Source: Orobanche coerulescens | Taxonomy: Eukaryota > Streptophyta > Magnoliopsida > Lamiales > Orobanchaceae | DNA: 64,000 bases | Reading direction: 5' to 3' | Assembly (NCBI GenBank): GCA_033398695.1 | Contig: CM065819.1 | Coordinates: forward strand, 9,907,501-9,971,500 | Shown here: in pieces, positions 44,701-56,931 of the stretch | Layout of the letters: each line of letters starts with the position of its first letter | Position numbering within the stretch: the first letter of the stretch is position 1 | Position numbers and translations under genes: made by a program | Notes under the pieces: generated by a model | Told to the model about the DNA's origin: nothing | The model's input: the letters and a program-made list of their open reading frames with translations, nothing else | The model's database searches: none

Positions 44701-45427
44701 TGCATGGCAGTTTACTACCGTGTAGTAGACGGATCTCAACATGATCAAACCAAATGAAATCCTCAGTGTTAATTCATGTTACCTCCATGAATATCATGCT
44801 CATACGGTTATGAATGATTTTACGGATAACAACAACTTCGGATTCAAGAATATGTATACTATTATGAAACCATATTCCATTTCAAATACAATTCTTCATG
44901 CAATGATTCGGAAGGCTTTAACGGTTGATATCAACACCTTTATATTAATGAAAACTATCACTCTGAAGTTTGAATAATGTTCCATCTTTACACAATAAAT
45001 CCTTCCATGATCAACCCTATAGATTCGTCTAACAATAATGATGCAAAAGTCAAGTCCATGATTGTTATGAAAACACCTACTAGATTCGGATTACCAATGA
45101 TAAAAGCTTCCTCTACTTGTTCAATGTAATAAGATTTGAATCATGATGTTCATAATCAAGGTACTTAAGGCCTATTCATCTAAATATTCCAAACATGATG
45201 TACTTTGGATAATTCCTCCAAGAAGATCAATATTTGCTAACATGATCATCTTATTCTCCATAACATGAATCTAGAGTTGAAGATAGAATCAACATACCTT
45301 AATATGACGAAATCACTGAACCACAAGGTAGAATCCGACTCCGGTTGGTTATGTGCCACTCCAAGGTGTTACTTCTCTTCAATGATCACTCATGTAATAG
45401 CCCAAAAACAGTGGTTATTACAGTGCC

Positions 45428-45449
45428 GTGGACCCCTACTGGGACCCAC
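45428..45449 (-). other. U5 hairpin, H left LTR
   Basis: Sense: GTGGGTCCC, loop AGTA, GGGGTCCAC; nine pairs including G-U and U-G; 35 nt to the LTR end. Confidence 0.65.
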
Positions 45450-45763
45450 CAGGCGATATCACAATATACATTTAAAATCTGACAACGTGGCACCATACCA
45501 CAACATTTATCAAAACCCCGGTGTGGAGCATGAGTTATTCATATCTTTAAATACGGGCAAACAAACACAGGATCCAAATTGCATGACCATATGACGATGG
45601 GCAGTACCTAACAAATCTTAGTACATTCATCCGACACAAAATAAAAATGAAAGTCACAATAAAACATAACCGAACAACCAAAAGACTCGGGGCCCCCGAA
45701 ATAGCATACATCAGAATCCTACGTCGCCATTGTGCTCCTCCTGTGCCTTGCCCTTTCCTCGCC

Positions 45764-45779
45764 CTGAAATACAAGTATT
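45764..45779 (-). other. Inverted repeat in H LTR
   Basis: Perfect GAAATAC / TT / GTATTTC in sense, ~371 nt from the LTR end, the position where other families have their tandem hairpins. The right LTR has the same repeat with one more pair (around 53817). Confidence 0.5.
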
Positions 45780-47784
45780 TCACCCCAAACCACAGGGTCA
45801 TCTATACATGATAATAATTCTCATGACATTATACAATTCATATATACTAATCTCAAAGAAATCCACCGACTACTGAATATACCCCGAAGGCGTATAAACT
45901 ATCAGTCCCAACTGTCGAACATAACCAAATATACGAACGACCATATACTATGGCTCAAGACGGACGTCACAGTACGCCCGATCCGGAAATGTGTCCGTGC
46001 ACATGCCCACCCCGTATACGGAATCCAGAATATACGTGGGACGATGTACCTAATTAGCCTCACGAACTACGTCTCGTGTGCACGATCTAAATGCGGAAAA
46101 CCTCCACGCATGATCATCAAGTGCCCGGCTAAAAATCCTACACATAACCAATCGGCGCGCAGATATGACTCCATAGATGTCACGATACAACATGACAATG
46201 AAACTCAACGAATTACACTTTTACTAAGGAATCGAACAACTCACCGAAGTGTCAACAAAGCTCAACAATATCAAGGGTCCAAAAGTAATGAACTTGGGAA
46301 TACAATCCCATGATGAAAACGAGACATCATTAAGGACAACCTCAAGTCACAAGACACAAGTTTATAGGTGTTTCATATACACGAAATGCATAATCATCAT
46401 AAGAATCCACACATCATTATAACCAAGCAAGATAACTTGCCTCAATTCCGTGGATGAATAATCCTTCTTTGAATGGTCAAACGAACGGTATCCTCGTCTA
46501 ACAATACTCACATGAACAAGCACCTTGAATGAAATGTAATTCATTCAACAACACATTTGTACGATAATGGTATTATTACATAAATAATATTTGTAATTTT
46601 ACTTGAATAAATCAATCATCCTATTGATCATTTTAATTTTCTTATTACAAATCATTATATGTTTATCATGTTCGTTCACATATTCTAACCTTAATGTCAA
46701 ATACTTGATGTCTAGTTTATCATCAATGTAATATCGTGAAAATATCTTTTCAAATCATCGACACTTCCAATTATGATATAAGTTTGTGTTTAATTACGTT
46801 CTTCATTATTTTACCAACGATTACATTCAAAACTTGATTACTATATGAAACATAAGTTTAAGTTTTTAGTGAATTAAGAACATCATCTTAATTTACGTTT
46901 CTTAATACGCCCGGATTAATGAAATGGAATTCGGCTACTCATCTACCGCATTTGTATCATCATATTCAACACAATCCTCTTAAGAACATTATCAATCTAT
47001 TAATATAGTGATTAACACCCTTTAATGAAATCGATAAATTCGAACATATGAAGATTACAACTTCCTTCTATCAACATTCATTGATTTACTTTGAAGAATT
47101 TATTGAAAGCCTAGTTATATCATTGGATACTTGAAATTTTTGGAAGTAACTTCAACCCATCTAGCGAAGATCATCTTCAAAGGGTTAATATAATCTTTCC
47201 AACAATTTTATTACAAAGGTTTTAGAGGCCAAAAATCATGGTTCCATACAACCTTCAAGAATCAATAGAATGTTCAAGACAAATTTAACATTTCTCACTT
47301 TTAATCATTAAGGATATCATCCCTAACATGTTCCTAGTGTTGAGACTATAATTAACTTCCAATTATCATGTTATACATCAGGTTTTAAGTATATCATTAT
47401 CAACACAATCACATTATGAAGTTATTTACAACAAGAAGTAACACTAATACCTTCAATGTTAATCTTCACTTAGTTTGAGCATGATTCAATTAACTTATCA
47501 TGTTTGCACTAGTTTAAACTAACATTATGTGAAGTATTTATCTACTAACATCATCATAAGCATGGAATTGATATGAGTTAAAGAAAGACCAACCTTAAAA
47601 TGAAGAACAACACCAACACTTCAAGGGATACACTTCAATCTCTAGCTTCTCCAAGTCACCAATCAAGTGTTGAGGCTCCAACACAAGTTAGAAAGGCTTA
47701 GAAACGAAGTTGGAAGGGAAAGGAATCGTTCCTCAGTTGGGAGATTGAAAAAGGTCGAGTAGGAAGTGAATGGCAAGTCATACT

Positions 47785-48130
47785 TTTATAATCTGAACTT
47801 GACATTACGTACGTTAACGAACGTGGTTAACGTACGTTATAGCCTTTACGTATGTAATCTTATGATCATTACGTAAGTAACCAATTTCATCAAATCTCAC
47901 TGCCTCAAAACACGTAATTCGTTACGTACGTAACTATGTAGCTATTACGTACGTAATAGCCGTTGACTTAGCTGTCGCGATCGACTCCCGACCACCTACC
48001 CTGCTCCTCCCACCCGAAAGGCGGATCGCCGAGGATCTTCCGCATTACGTACGTTAACGTATGGATGTTACGTACATAAGGCGACATACATAGCGTACGT
48101 TATGAAGACAGGTTAACGTACGTTAAGTAC
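47785..48130 (-). promoter_or_regulatory. H left LTR promoter: TATA and TTACGTACGTAA/TTAACGTACGTTAA array
   Basis: ATTATAAAAG (complement of ~47785-47795) is preceded by about ten palindromes at 47811-48130. Two are decayed here (TTTACGTATGTAATC, ATTACGTAAGTAACC) but intact in the right LTR. Confidence 0.65.
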
Positions 48131-48302
48131 TATAACAAGCATAAATGGAATTATCCCAATATCACCCAACAACTAATATAGTATGAATGACCATGAATCC
48201 AACTTAACATAATTCATCGATACTTGCTACAATATCACAGATATGGTGCGAAAACACTTAACTTAAATCATGAAATACAATATTAAAGGCGAGGGTATTA
48301 CA

Positions 48303-48319
48303 TACTCCCCCCCTTAAAA
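48303..48319 (-). other. H polypurine tract
   Basis: The minus strand reads TTTTAAGGGGGGGAGTA before the LTR start TGTAATACCC. Confidence 0.82.
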
Positions 48320-48337
48320 GGAGTTTCGTCCCCGAAA

Positions 48338-49585
48338 CTAAGGGGTAAACAGTTCGGGGTATTTATCTCGCATGCTATCTTCGGTCTCCCATGTAGCTTC
48401 CTCGATTCCATGTCTCGACCACTGAATTTTTAATAAGGGAATCGTCTTGTTCCTCAGCTGTTTAATTCTTCTCTCGAGTATCTGCACAGGCCGTTCTTCA
48501 TACGAATGGTCGTCGGCTATTTCGACCTCGTCGTATTGAATAACGTGACTTGGATCAGCAACATACTTCCTTAACTGAGATACATGGAATACGTTGTGAA
48601 TCCGGCTCAAAGCTGGTGGTAATGCTAAACGATAGGCTAGGTCGCCTACTCGTTCCAGGATCTCAAACGGACCAATGTACCTTGGGCTCAATTTGCCTCT
48701 CTTCCCGAATCGGAAAACACCTCTAGTTGGAGATACTTTGACTAGTACATGGTCACCAACCTCAAACTCGAGTGGTAGTCGACGATTACCTGCATATGAT
48801 TTCTGGCGGCTTTGGGCCATTAATAGACGGCTCTTGATCAGGGAAATCTTCTCGCGGGCTGCCAATAACATATCAGGTTCTGTACCAATAGATTCAGACA
48901 ATTCGTCCCAGCACAAAGGGGACCTGCAACGACGACCATACAATGCTTCATAAGGTGCCATCATGATCGAGTCGTGCCAGCTATTATTGTATGTGAATTC
49001 TACCAAAGGCAGTTGGGCTTCCCAGTCAGGCTTCCAATCGAGAGCACATGCCCTCAACATATCCTCTAGAGTTTGAATTGTCCTCTCAGACTGACCGTCG
49101 GTCTGAGGATGAAAATCCGTACTGAAGTTCAAATGTGTAACCATAGCACGATGAACCGCCTTCCAGAAGTGCGACACGAACCGTCCGTCCCGATCTGATA
49201 CAATACTCTTAGGGGTGCCATGCAGTCTCACAATCTCTTTGATGAATAATTGGGCCAATCTCTCAGGGCCCCAAGTATCCTTGATCTCCAAGAAGTGGGC
49301 TGATTTAGTCAATCGATCCACAACCACCCAAATCGTATTCATGCCTCGACGGCGCGTCGGCAAACTAGTAATAAAGTCCATCGATATGTCTTCCCACTTC
49401 CACTCGGGAATCGGAAGCGGTTTCATCATGCCAGCTGGTCGTTGATGCTCAATCTTGACCTGCTGACAGGTCAAACATTTCGAAACGAATTCGGAAACCT
49501 CCCGTTTCATGTTACCCCACCAATAATACGGCTTCAAATCCTTATACATTTTGTTTGATCCCGGGTGTAGAATACGGGGTAGCAT
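48338..49585 (-). pseudogene. H integrase with chromodomain (pol 3' part)
   Basis: An open frame of 415 codons encoding nearly all of integrase, which inserts element cDNA into nuclear chromatin. Visible: the second half of the HHCC zinc domain (C37, C40), catalytic D70, D131 and E167 with the canonical 35-residue spacing between the last two, a GPF module near residues 305-310, and a C-terminal chromodomain (about 362-415, with QWSRHGIEEATWE) that in chromoviruses binds modified histones. It is cut from the upstream RNase H frame by a one-base shift near 49557, which also removes the first zinc-binding His from this frame. Catalytic residues look intact. Within the element it is dead only because of upstream lesions. 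Confidence 0.9.
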
Positions 49586-51149
49586 GAGCCTCCTTCAGAA
49601 TAGTATTCCTCAACTCTTCGTCTGCTGGTACACACACTCGATTTTTAAAGCGTAACAGTCCATCCTCGTGAACCACAAATCCAGGGGCCTTCCCCTGATC
49701 GATTTCTCCTCGAATTCTGGATAAGAATGGGTCCGTCATCTGTTTCGTCCTGATCGTCTCATCAATGGATGGTGAAATCTCAAGCATGCACAGTTGTCCC
49801 TGAATGCATTGTATCCAGACCTCAATCTCTGGTCTCATGAACTCTAATTGCAACTCCCTCTGGGCGGTCAAACGAGCTAGTATCTGCTCCTGCACCGTCT
49901 TGCGGCTCAAGGCATCGGCAACCACGTTTGCCTTGCCTGGATGATAAAGGATCTCGATATCATAGTCCTTGATTAGCTCTAACCACCTCCTTTGTCTCAT
50001 ATTCAACTCCTTCTGGGTAAAAATATACTTCAGGCTCTTGTGGTCCGTAAAAATCTGGCAGGCAACTCCATACAGATAGTGGCGCCAGATTTTTAAAGCA
50101 AACACTACGGCTGCTAACTCCAAGTCATGAGTCGGGTAGTTGACCTAGTAAGGACGCAACTGTCTGGACGCATAGGCGATCACTTTTCCGTCCTGCATTA
50201 ACACGCAGCCAAGGCCCTGCCTCGATGCATCGCTATATATCACGAATTCTTCCGTTCCTCTAGGTAGTCCTAAAACAGGTGCTGAAATTAATCGACCTTT
50301 GAGTTCATCAAAACTTTGCTGACATGCTTCCGACCACAAGTACTTCTTATCTTTTCTCAACAGATTAGTCATCGGTTGAGCAATTTTGGAAAATCCTTCC
50401 ACGAATCGTCTGTAATAGCCTGCTAGACCCAGAAAACTACGAACTTCCTTCACGTTCTTCGGGGGTAGCCAGCCTCAGATAGCTTCCATCTTCTGTAGGT
50501 CTACTCTTACTCCCTCTGCTGATATCACATGACCCAGAATAATAACTTCATACATCCAGAATTCACACTTAGAAAATTTTCCATAGAGTTGTTCTCGCCT
50601 TAATGCGTCGAGAACCTGGCGGAGGTGACACTCATGCTCCTCATGATCACGAGAGTAGACCAAGATGTCGTCAATAAAAACGACTACAAAACGATCCAGA
50701 TAATTAATAAAAACCCGATTCATCAATTCCATGAATACTGCAGGTGCATTAGTCAGCCCAAAAGGCATGACAACGAACTCATAATGCCAATAGCGAGTGC
50801 GAAAAGCTGTCTTCGGGACGTCAGACTCTCGAATCCGCAATTGGTGGTACCCGGACCTCAAGTCGATCTTGGAAAATACAGCGGCTCCTTGGAGCTGATC
50901 CAATAGATCATCAATGCGAGGTAAAGGATATTTGTTCTTAATTGTTACTTTGTTCACTTCTCCGTAATCAATACACAAACGCAGCCGATCCGTCCTTCTT
51001 AAATCCGCATTTAATAACACCGGCGCTCCCCAAGGGGATGCACCGGGCCGAACATATCCTTTCTCGCTTAATTCTTCGAGTTGTCTTTTCAACTCCCGCA
51101 TCTCGCCGGGGCCATACGATATGGTGCTTTCGAAAGCGGGACGCCCCAC
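49542..51149 (-). pseudogene. H reverse transcriptase - RNase H
   Basis: One reading frame with two nonsense codons. RT (51149-50475) has the linker [26 protein letters not shown] (the usual RELNK altered), [12 protein letters not shown] with the first catalytic Asp, [12 protein letters not shown] and the catalytic [15 protein letters not shown] at 50475-50477 precedes the connection domain, [20 protein letters not shown] at 50145-50147 follows the YSDAS region. RNase H continues with [11 protein letters not shown] and ends at 49542 after the linker [11 protein letters not shown] local double frameshift also corrupts the segment between WGAPVLL and LRLCIDY. The enzyme would copy element RNA into cDNA in cytoplasmic particles; as it stands it cannot be made whole. 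Confidence 0.92.
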
Positions 51150-53011
51150 GGCTCCAACTCAATGGTGAATTCTACCTCTCGCTGTGGGGGTATTCCTGGA
51201 AGCTCGTCTGGAAATACATCTGGATAATCTCGAACTACTGGAATATCAATCAATTTGACTGGCCGGTCAGCTGTCTTAGTCATGTAACACCAATAACCAA
51301 TGCATCCCTGGTTTAGTAATCTCATAGCCTTCATAGCGCTGATGACTCTCCCAGAATAATTGGGATTATCACCCCGAAAAATACACTCGACGCCATCATC
51401 CGATGTGACAGTCACCATTCGATTGTGGACGCTAAGCACGGCATCGTGACGATCCATCCAGTCGATACCCAAGATTACATCATCTTTAGGTAAATCAACC
51501 ACAATCAAGTCGGACAACCACTCACGGTTGTTCATGCTAATCGGACAGTTCTGTACTTCACGACTCCCAATAATTCTTCTACCATCGGGTAGACCAATTA
51601 CATAAGGTTCACAATCGGTAACACGATTCAAATGCAAACGACTCAAACAAGAACTAGACAAAAAGGAGTGTGAAGCACCAGTATCAAAAAGAACACAAAC
51701 GGGCTGAGAGTGGATCTCGAGAGTACCTGCAATCATGCTGGCTTCGGGATCATCGGCTTTCTTCATCTCGTAGACTCTGGGTTTTGCAACCCCGGAAGCA
51801 GGTGTACCAACTTGATTTCCACGGCCCATCCCTTTGTTCGCCCCGGTAGTCTGGTAAGAAGCGGATGGAGGAGAACGTTCCTGAATAGAAGACTGTACTG
51901 GAGCAAGAGATGCTACTGGGGCACGCCCGAGTCCACCCCGGAAATAGCGAGCACGATGACCGTTCTTCCCGCAGGTGTGACAGGCAACGGCCGGCTTCGG
52001 ACACTTGGAGCTGATATGCCCCTGGTCCCCACAGTTATAACACACGTCAGGTGAGCTGATTGCCCGAGAGTGCGTTCCTGCCGGTTTCGGTGCCATAGGT
52101 GGCCGCTCAGAAGGATTTGGTACAGGCTGGGGTTTCTTGAATACCCCCCGGTTACTGTCTCCTTGGGTCTGGTTCCTGGATCTCTTGTTGGAAAACTGAG
52201 GCAGCTTCTTAGAAATCTCCTTCGCAGTAAGTTCATACTCCAAAGCCTTCTCAATAAACTCTGGTAAGGTCGTACAGTGGTGATTGAGTAATTGCATCCT
52301 CATTCGGGGTTTAAGCCTCTTGAGGAAATATTTGATCTTATCAGCTCCCGAACGGACAACTGACGTAGCAAAAGGGAGAAGTGCTTGGAATTTTTCGGCA
52401 ATCGCTAACACATCCTCGTCTTCCGATGGGTCGGGGTTTAGTAATTCGGACAGTTTGGCTTCACGGAGGGGTGTAGGATAGTAACGATCTAGCATAATAT
52501 TATTGAATTCCTCCCAAGTACTCGCGCCTTCGGCAGGCCTCACATAAAGCCACCAAGTAGGGGCACTCTTACTAAGGTAGTAGGCTGCCACAGCAACTCG
52601 ATTTTCCTCTGTGCACTCCACCATCTCGAACAGTTTCTCGAAATGCTCTATCCAGTGTACAATGTCGGCAGGCTCAGATGAGCCTTCAAAAGTCGGAGGT
52701 CGTTGACGTGATATGTCGCTAATAATCCGGCTCACGATCCCGCCGGGCACCAGAGGCGGAGGCTGTTGTCCATGCTGTTGACCAGTAGTATTCCTCTGCA
52801 TAGTTTCCATCAGCTGACCCATTTGGGTCATTTGGGCCATCATGCCCTGCATCACGGTGTAAGGATCGACATGTGCATTCTCTCCGGTGTGGTGTGATTG
52901 GTCCCTAGAAGGCGAATCACTGCTTGCGGAACTCTGTTCCACATTCGCTCGTCTGTTAGCTCGTGGTATCGGAATTCGGCCTCTTCCGCGGCCTCGTCCC
53001 CTTTCTTCCAC
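51089..53011 (-). CDS. H gag - aspartic protease
   Basis: An open frame of 640 codons from [12 protein letters not shown]. Gag capsid core is about residues 105-265 ([31 protein letters not shown]). Zinc knuckle 1 is intact (C324, C327, H332, C337). Knuckle 2 has C344, C347 and H352, but its last Cys is Phe357. The protease has the catalytic DTG at 443-445 and LGIDW at 514-518. The frame leaves pol at the usual linker (APYRMAP) through a one-base shift near 51105 and stops at 51089. Gag forms the particle; the protease would cleave it. This is the best-preserved protein in the window. The start is chosen because it gives the lineage-typical G/R-rich N-terminus ~440 bases after the primer site. 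Confidence 0.9.
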   Translation of the reverse strand: MEERGRGRGRGRIPIPRANRRANVEQSSASSDSPSRDQSHHTGENAHVDPYTVMQGMMAQMTQMGQLMETMQRNTTGQQHGQQPPPLVPGGIVSRIISDISRQRPPTFEGSSEPADIVHWIEHFEKLFEMVECTEENRVAVAAYYLSKSAPTWWLYVRPAEGASTWEEFNNIMLDRYYPTPLREAKLSELLNPDPSEDEDVLAIAEKFQALLPFATSVVRSGADKIKYFLKRLKPRMRMQLLNHHCTTLPEFIEKALEYELTAKEISKKLPQFSNKRSRNQTQGDSNRGVFKKPQPVPNPSERPPMAPKPAGTHSRAISSPDVCYNCGDQGHISSKCPKPAVACHTCGKNGHRARYFRGGLGRAPVASLAPVQSSIQERSPPSASYQTTGANKGMGRGNQVGTPASGVAKPRVYEMKKADDPEASMIAGTLEIHSQPVCVLFDTGASHSFLSSSCLSRLHLNRVTDCEPYVIGLPDGRRIIGSREVQNCPISMNNREWLSDLIVVDLPKDDVILGIDWMDRHDAVLSVHNRMVTVTSDDGVECIFRGDNPNYSGRVISAMKAMRLLNQGCIGYWCYMTKTADRPVKLIDIPVVRDYPDVFPDELPGIPPQREVEFTIELEPWGVPLSKAPYRMAPARCGS

Positions 53012-53429
53012 GGCCTCTCAGGTTCCTTTCCATACTGAAAGAATCAAGTCACAAGTACAGTTCGATTTATCAATCATAATTCATGCTAAGTTAATAGCAA
53101 CAGGGAATTTCCTATCCAACAAAGCAGTTGTAACGAATCACTGGCACTACAAGTGTTACACACTCAATATCATATCAACATTAAGTCGAAACAATTCCAA
53201 TCACATAATTAATTTAGGTTCTCCTCAAACAGATGAATTTTGCCTCATGGTAGCAAGATGCCAAGATAAGTAAGGAGACCAATACATCGTCAATATCATG
53301 CCAGTAATCAAATTATGGTTCATGAGAACATACCGTATTCGACGGGTCAGGCGCTTGCACAGGTTACACGTGGCAAGAAGGTTTCTTGATGCTATTTCGA
53401 TTCTACAATGACTCAAAATAAAAACACAC
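53012..53429 (-). other. H leader
   Basis: ~420 bases between gag ATG and primer site; no gene or repeat seen. It is much shorter than B's 1.4-kb leader. Confidence 0.7.
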
Positions 53430-53441
53430 TCTCTGATACCA
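53430..53441 (-). other. H primer binding site (initiator-Met tRNA)
   Basis: The minus strand reads TGGTATCAGAGA, with spacer GAAGA as in E. Confidence 0.85.
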
Positions 53442-53483
53442 TCTTCTCAGAATGTACCCAAAACAGTGGCTATTACGGTCTTT

Positions 53484-53505
53484 GTGGACCCCTACTGGGA
53501 CCCAC
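53484..53505 (-). other. U5 hairpin, H right LTR
   Basis: Same 22 bases as the left LTR although the flanking sequence has changed (CTTTGTGG for GTGCCGTGG). Confidence 0.65.
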
Positions 53506-55834
53506 CGGGCGATATCACAATATACATTTAAAATCGACAACGTGGCACCGTACCACAACATTTATCAAAACCCCGGTGTGGAGCATGAGTTATTCATATC
53601 TTTAAATATGGGCAAACAAACACAGATCAAATTCGGCATGTACCATATGACGATGGGCGACCTAACAAATCTCGAGACATTCATCCGACACAAAATAAAA
53701 ATGAAAGTCACAATAAAACATAACCGAACAACCAAAAGACTCGCCCCGAAATAGCATACATCGAGAATCCTCCGTCGCCATTGTGCTCCTCCCGTGCCTT
53801 GCCCTTTCTCGCCCGAAATACAAGTATTTCGCCCCAAACCACAGTGGTCATTATACATGATAATAATTCTCATGACATTATACAATTCATATATACCGAT
53901 CTCAAAGAAATCCACCGACTACCGAATATACCCAAGGCGTATAAACAATCGATCCCAACTGCCGAACATAACCAAATATACGAACGACCATATACTATGG
54001 CTCAAGACGGACGTCACGGACGCCCGATCCGGAAATGTGTCCGTGCACATGTCCACCCCGTATACGGAATCCAGAATATACGTGGGACGATGTACCTAAT
54101 TAGCCTCACGAACTACGTCTCGTGTGCACGATCTAAATGCGGAAAACCTCCACGCATGATCATCAAGTGCCCGGCTAAAAATCCTACACATAACCAATCG
54201 GCGCACAGATATGACTCCAGAGATGTCACGATACAACATGACAACGAAACTCAACGAATTACACTTTTACTAAGGAATCGAACAACTCACCGAAGTGTCA
54301 ACAAATCTCAACAATATCAAGGGTCCAAAAGTAACGAACTTGGGAATACAATCCCACGATGAAAACGGGACATCATTAAGGACAACCTCAAGTCACAAGA
54401 CACAAGTTTATAGGTGTTTCATATACACGAAATGCATAATCATCATAAGAATCCACACATCATTATAACCAAGCAAGATAACTTGCCTCAATTCCGTGGA
54501 TGAATAATCCTTCTTTGAATGGTCAAACGAACGGTATCCTCGTCTAACAATACTCACGTGAACAAGCACCTTGAATGAAATGTAATTCATTCAACAACAC
54601 ATTTGTACGATAATGGTATTATTACATAAATAATATTTGTAATTTTACTTGAATAAATCAATCATCCTATTGATCATTTTAATGTTCTTATTACAAATCA
54701 TTGTATGTTTATCATGTGCTTTCACATATTCTAACCTTAATGTCAAATACTTGATGTCTAGTTTATCATCAATGTAATATCGTGAAAATATCTTTTCAAA
54801 TCATCGACACTTCCAATTACGATATAAGTTTGTGTTTAATTACGTTCTTCATTATTTTACCAACGATTACATTCAAAACTTGATTACTATATGAAACATA
54901 AGTTTAAGTTTTTAGTGAATTAAGAACATCATCTTAATTTACGTTTCTTAATACGCCCGGATTAATGAAATGGAATTCGGCTACTCATCTACCGCATTTG
55001 TATCATCATATTCAACACAATCCTCTTAAGAACATTATCAATCTATTAATGTAGTGATTAACACCCTTTAATGAAATCGATAAATTCGAACATATGAAGA
55101 TTACAACTTCCTTCTATCAACATTCATTGATTTACTTTGAAGAATTTATTGAAAGCCTAGTTATATCATTGGATACTTGAAATTTTTGGAAGTAACTTCA
55201 ACCCATCTAGCGAAGATCATCTTCAAAGGGTTAATATAATCTTTCCAACAATTTTATTACAAAGGTTTTAGAGGCCAAAAATCATGGTTCCATACTACCT
55301 TCAAGAATCAATAGAATGTTCAAGACAAATTTAACATTTCTCACTTTTAATCATTAAGGATAGCATCCCTAACATGTTCCTAGTGTTGAGACTATAATTA
55401 ACTTCCAATTATCATATTATACATCAGGTTTTAAGTATATCATTATCAACACAATCACATTATGAAGTTATTTACAACAAGAAGTAACACTAATACCTTC
55501 AATGTTAATCTTCACTTAGTTTGAGCATGATTCAATTAACTTATCATGTTTGCACTAGTTTAAACTAACATTATGTGAAGTATTTATCTACTAACATCAT
55601 CATAAGCATGGAATTGATATGAGTTAAAGAAAGACCAACCTTAAAATGAAGAATAACACCAACACTTCAAGGGATACACTTCAATCTCTAGCTTCTCCAA
55701 GTCACCAATCAAGTGTTGAGGCTCCAACACAAGTTAGAAAGGCTTAGAAACGAAGTTGGAAGGGAAAGGAATCGTTCCTCAGTTGGGAGATTGAAAAAGG
55801 TCGAGTAGGAAGTGAATGGCAAGTCATACTTTTA

Positions 55835-56180
55835 TAATCTGAACTTGACATTACGTACGTTAACGAACGTGGTTAACGTACGTTATAGCCTTTACGTACG
55901 TAATCTTATGATCATTACGTACGTAACCAATTTCATCAAATCTCACTGCCTCAAAACACGCAATTCGTTACGTACGTAACTATGTAGCTATTACGTACGT
56001 AATAGCCGTTGACTTGGCTGTCGCGATCGACTCCCGACCACCTACCCCTGCTCGGCCCCACCCGCCGAAAGGCGGACTGCTGGAGGATCTTCCGCATTAT
56101 GTACGTTAACGTATGGATGTTACGTACGTAAGGCGACATACATAGCGTACGTTATGAAGACAGGTTAACGTACGTTAAGT
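55835..56180 (-). promoter_or_regulatory. H right LTR promoter: TATA and palindrome array
   Basis: ATTATAAAAG near 55838, then about ten CGTACG-centred palindromes, nearly all intact. Confidence 0.65.
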
Positions 56181-56359
56181 ACTATAACAAGCATAAATGG
56201 AATTCTCCCAATATCACCCAACAACTAATATAGTATGAATGACCATGAATCCAACTTAACATAATTCATCGATACTTGCTACAACATCACAGATATGGTG
56301 CGAAAACACTTAACTTAAATCATGAAATACAATATTAAAGGCGACGGTATTACAACTCA

Positions 56360-56897
56360 CAAGTGATAACTAATATTCAAGGATCACTAAGATGTGTTCT
56401 AAGTGTGTTAGGAGGATGATTATAGCTCTCTGGCCTCTCAAGAATGAAGAATGGACGAAGGAAATGTAAGCCAAAACGGGTTGTTATCTCATTTATAATA
56501 TTCTGCACTTTAGCTAATTAGCGGACGCTACAATACATACTTAGCGCGCGCTAATAAGCGTTGACTCCAAATCTGTCCAGGTTCGTCCGCAAGAATCTTA
56601 TCCGGACCCATGTCCCGGATGGCGCATGTGCTAGCCACCTACCTCAATAATTCAGTGTCTAGCGCACGCAACTCCTACATACATAGCGTGCGCTAGTAAT
56701 AGCCGATGGCGCGCGTTAAGCTACATTCTTAGCGTGCGCTATCACGAGTTTGCATGAGAAAATTTGCATGTTGTTATACTTAAGTACAAGGATGCCAATG
56801 CAAGAAATATCATACTCCAATAATCAAAACCACAAATCCGAATAATACAGGGTTTGAATACAGATGAAATACACAGTAATAAATCCGGATATTACAT
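56360..56897 (-). mobile_element. G left LTR, segment 2, with promoter
   Basis: Resumes after H's TSD. It contains the TATA-like ATTATAAAT (complement of ~56491-56499) and upstream palindromes at 56512-56745 (TTAGCGCGCGCTAA and TAGCGTGCGCTA types). Ends CCGGATATTACA. Confidence 0.9.
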
Positions 56898-56914
56898 ACT
56901 CTCCTACTAAAAAG
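56898..56914 (-). other. G polypurine tract
   Basis: The minus strand reads TTTTTAGTAGGAGAGTA. It is interrupted by pyrimidines more than in E or H, possibly mutated. Confidence 0.65.
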
Positions 56915-56931
56915 GAGTTTCGCCCCGAAAC

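Larger units (their letters stand above)
43570..45392 (-). mobile_element. G left LTR, segment 1
   Basis: TGTAACACCCCCGATATATTC to the ACTCA target of H (45388-45392). Collinear with 61832-63655 with a few percent differences. Short open frames such as the one at 44741 are conserved only because the LTRs are copies. Confidence 0.93.
45393..48302 (-). mobile_element. H left (3') LTR
   Basis: TGTAATAGCCCAAAAAC to GGGTATTACA. AT-rich from 46550 to 47600 with no gene or tandem repeat; palindrome array at 47810-48130. Confidence 0.94.
45393..56354 (-). mobile_element. Element H: near-complete Tekay/Del chromovirus
   Basis: TSD ACTCA is at 45388-45392 and 56355-56359; the empty site CACTCACAAGTG is in G's other LTR near 63654. 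The left (3') LTR is 45393-48302 (2910 bp), interior 48303-53446, right (5') LTR 53447-56354 (2908 bp). Gag-pol covers all domains with few lesions. The LTR halves nearest the promoter (46320-48302 versus 54370-56354) differ only by scattered single bases, so this is one of the younger insertions. Confidence 0.95.
53447..56354 (-). mobile_element. H right (5') LTR
   Basis: The start aligns as TCAGAATGTACCC against TGTAATAGCCC of the left LTR, so the terminal TG has been lost. I place it by the primer spacer and by the 37-nt distance to the U5 hairpin. Small indels cluster in the first ~400 bases. Confidence 0.85.

Noticed and set aside
44741..44977. 78-codon ORF repeated almost unchanged at 63006-63242
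   Set aside because: Both lie at the same position of G's two LTRs and are antisense to G; similarity follows from LTR duplication and no domain is recognisable.
47000..47600. Possible MITE or host gene in the AT-rich part of the H LTR
   Set aside because: The same sequence is at 55050-55650 in the other LTR, with no TSD or terminal inverted repeats inside; it is part of the LTR.
53781..54362. 193-codon plus-strand ORF in H right LTR
   Set aside because: Antisense to H, disrupted in the left LTR copy, and without recognisable domains.
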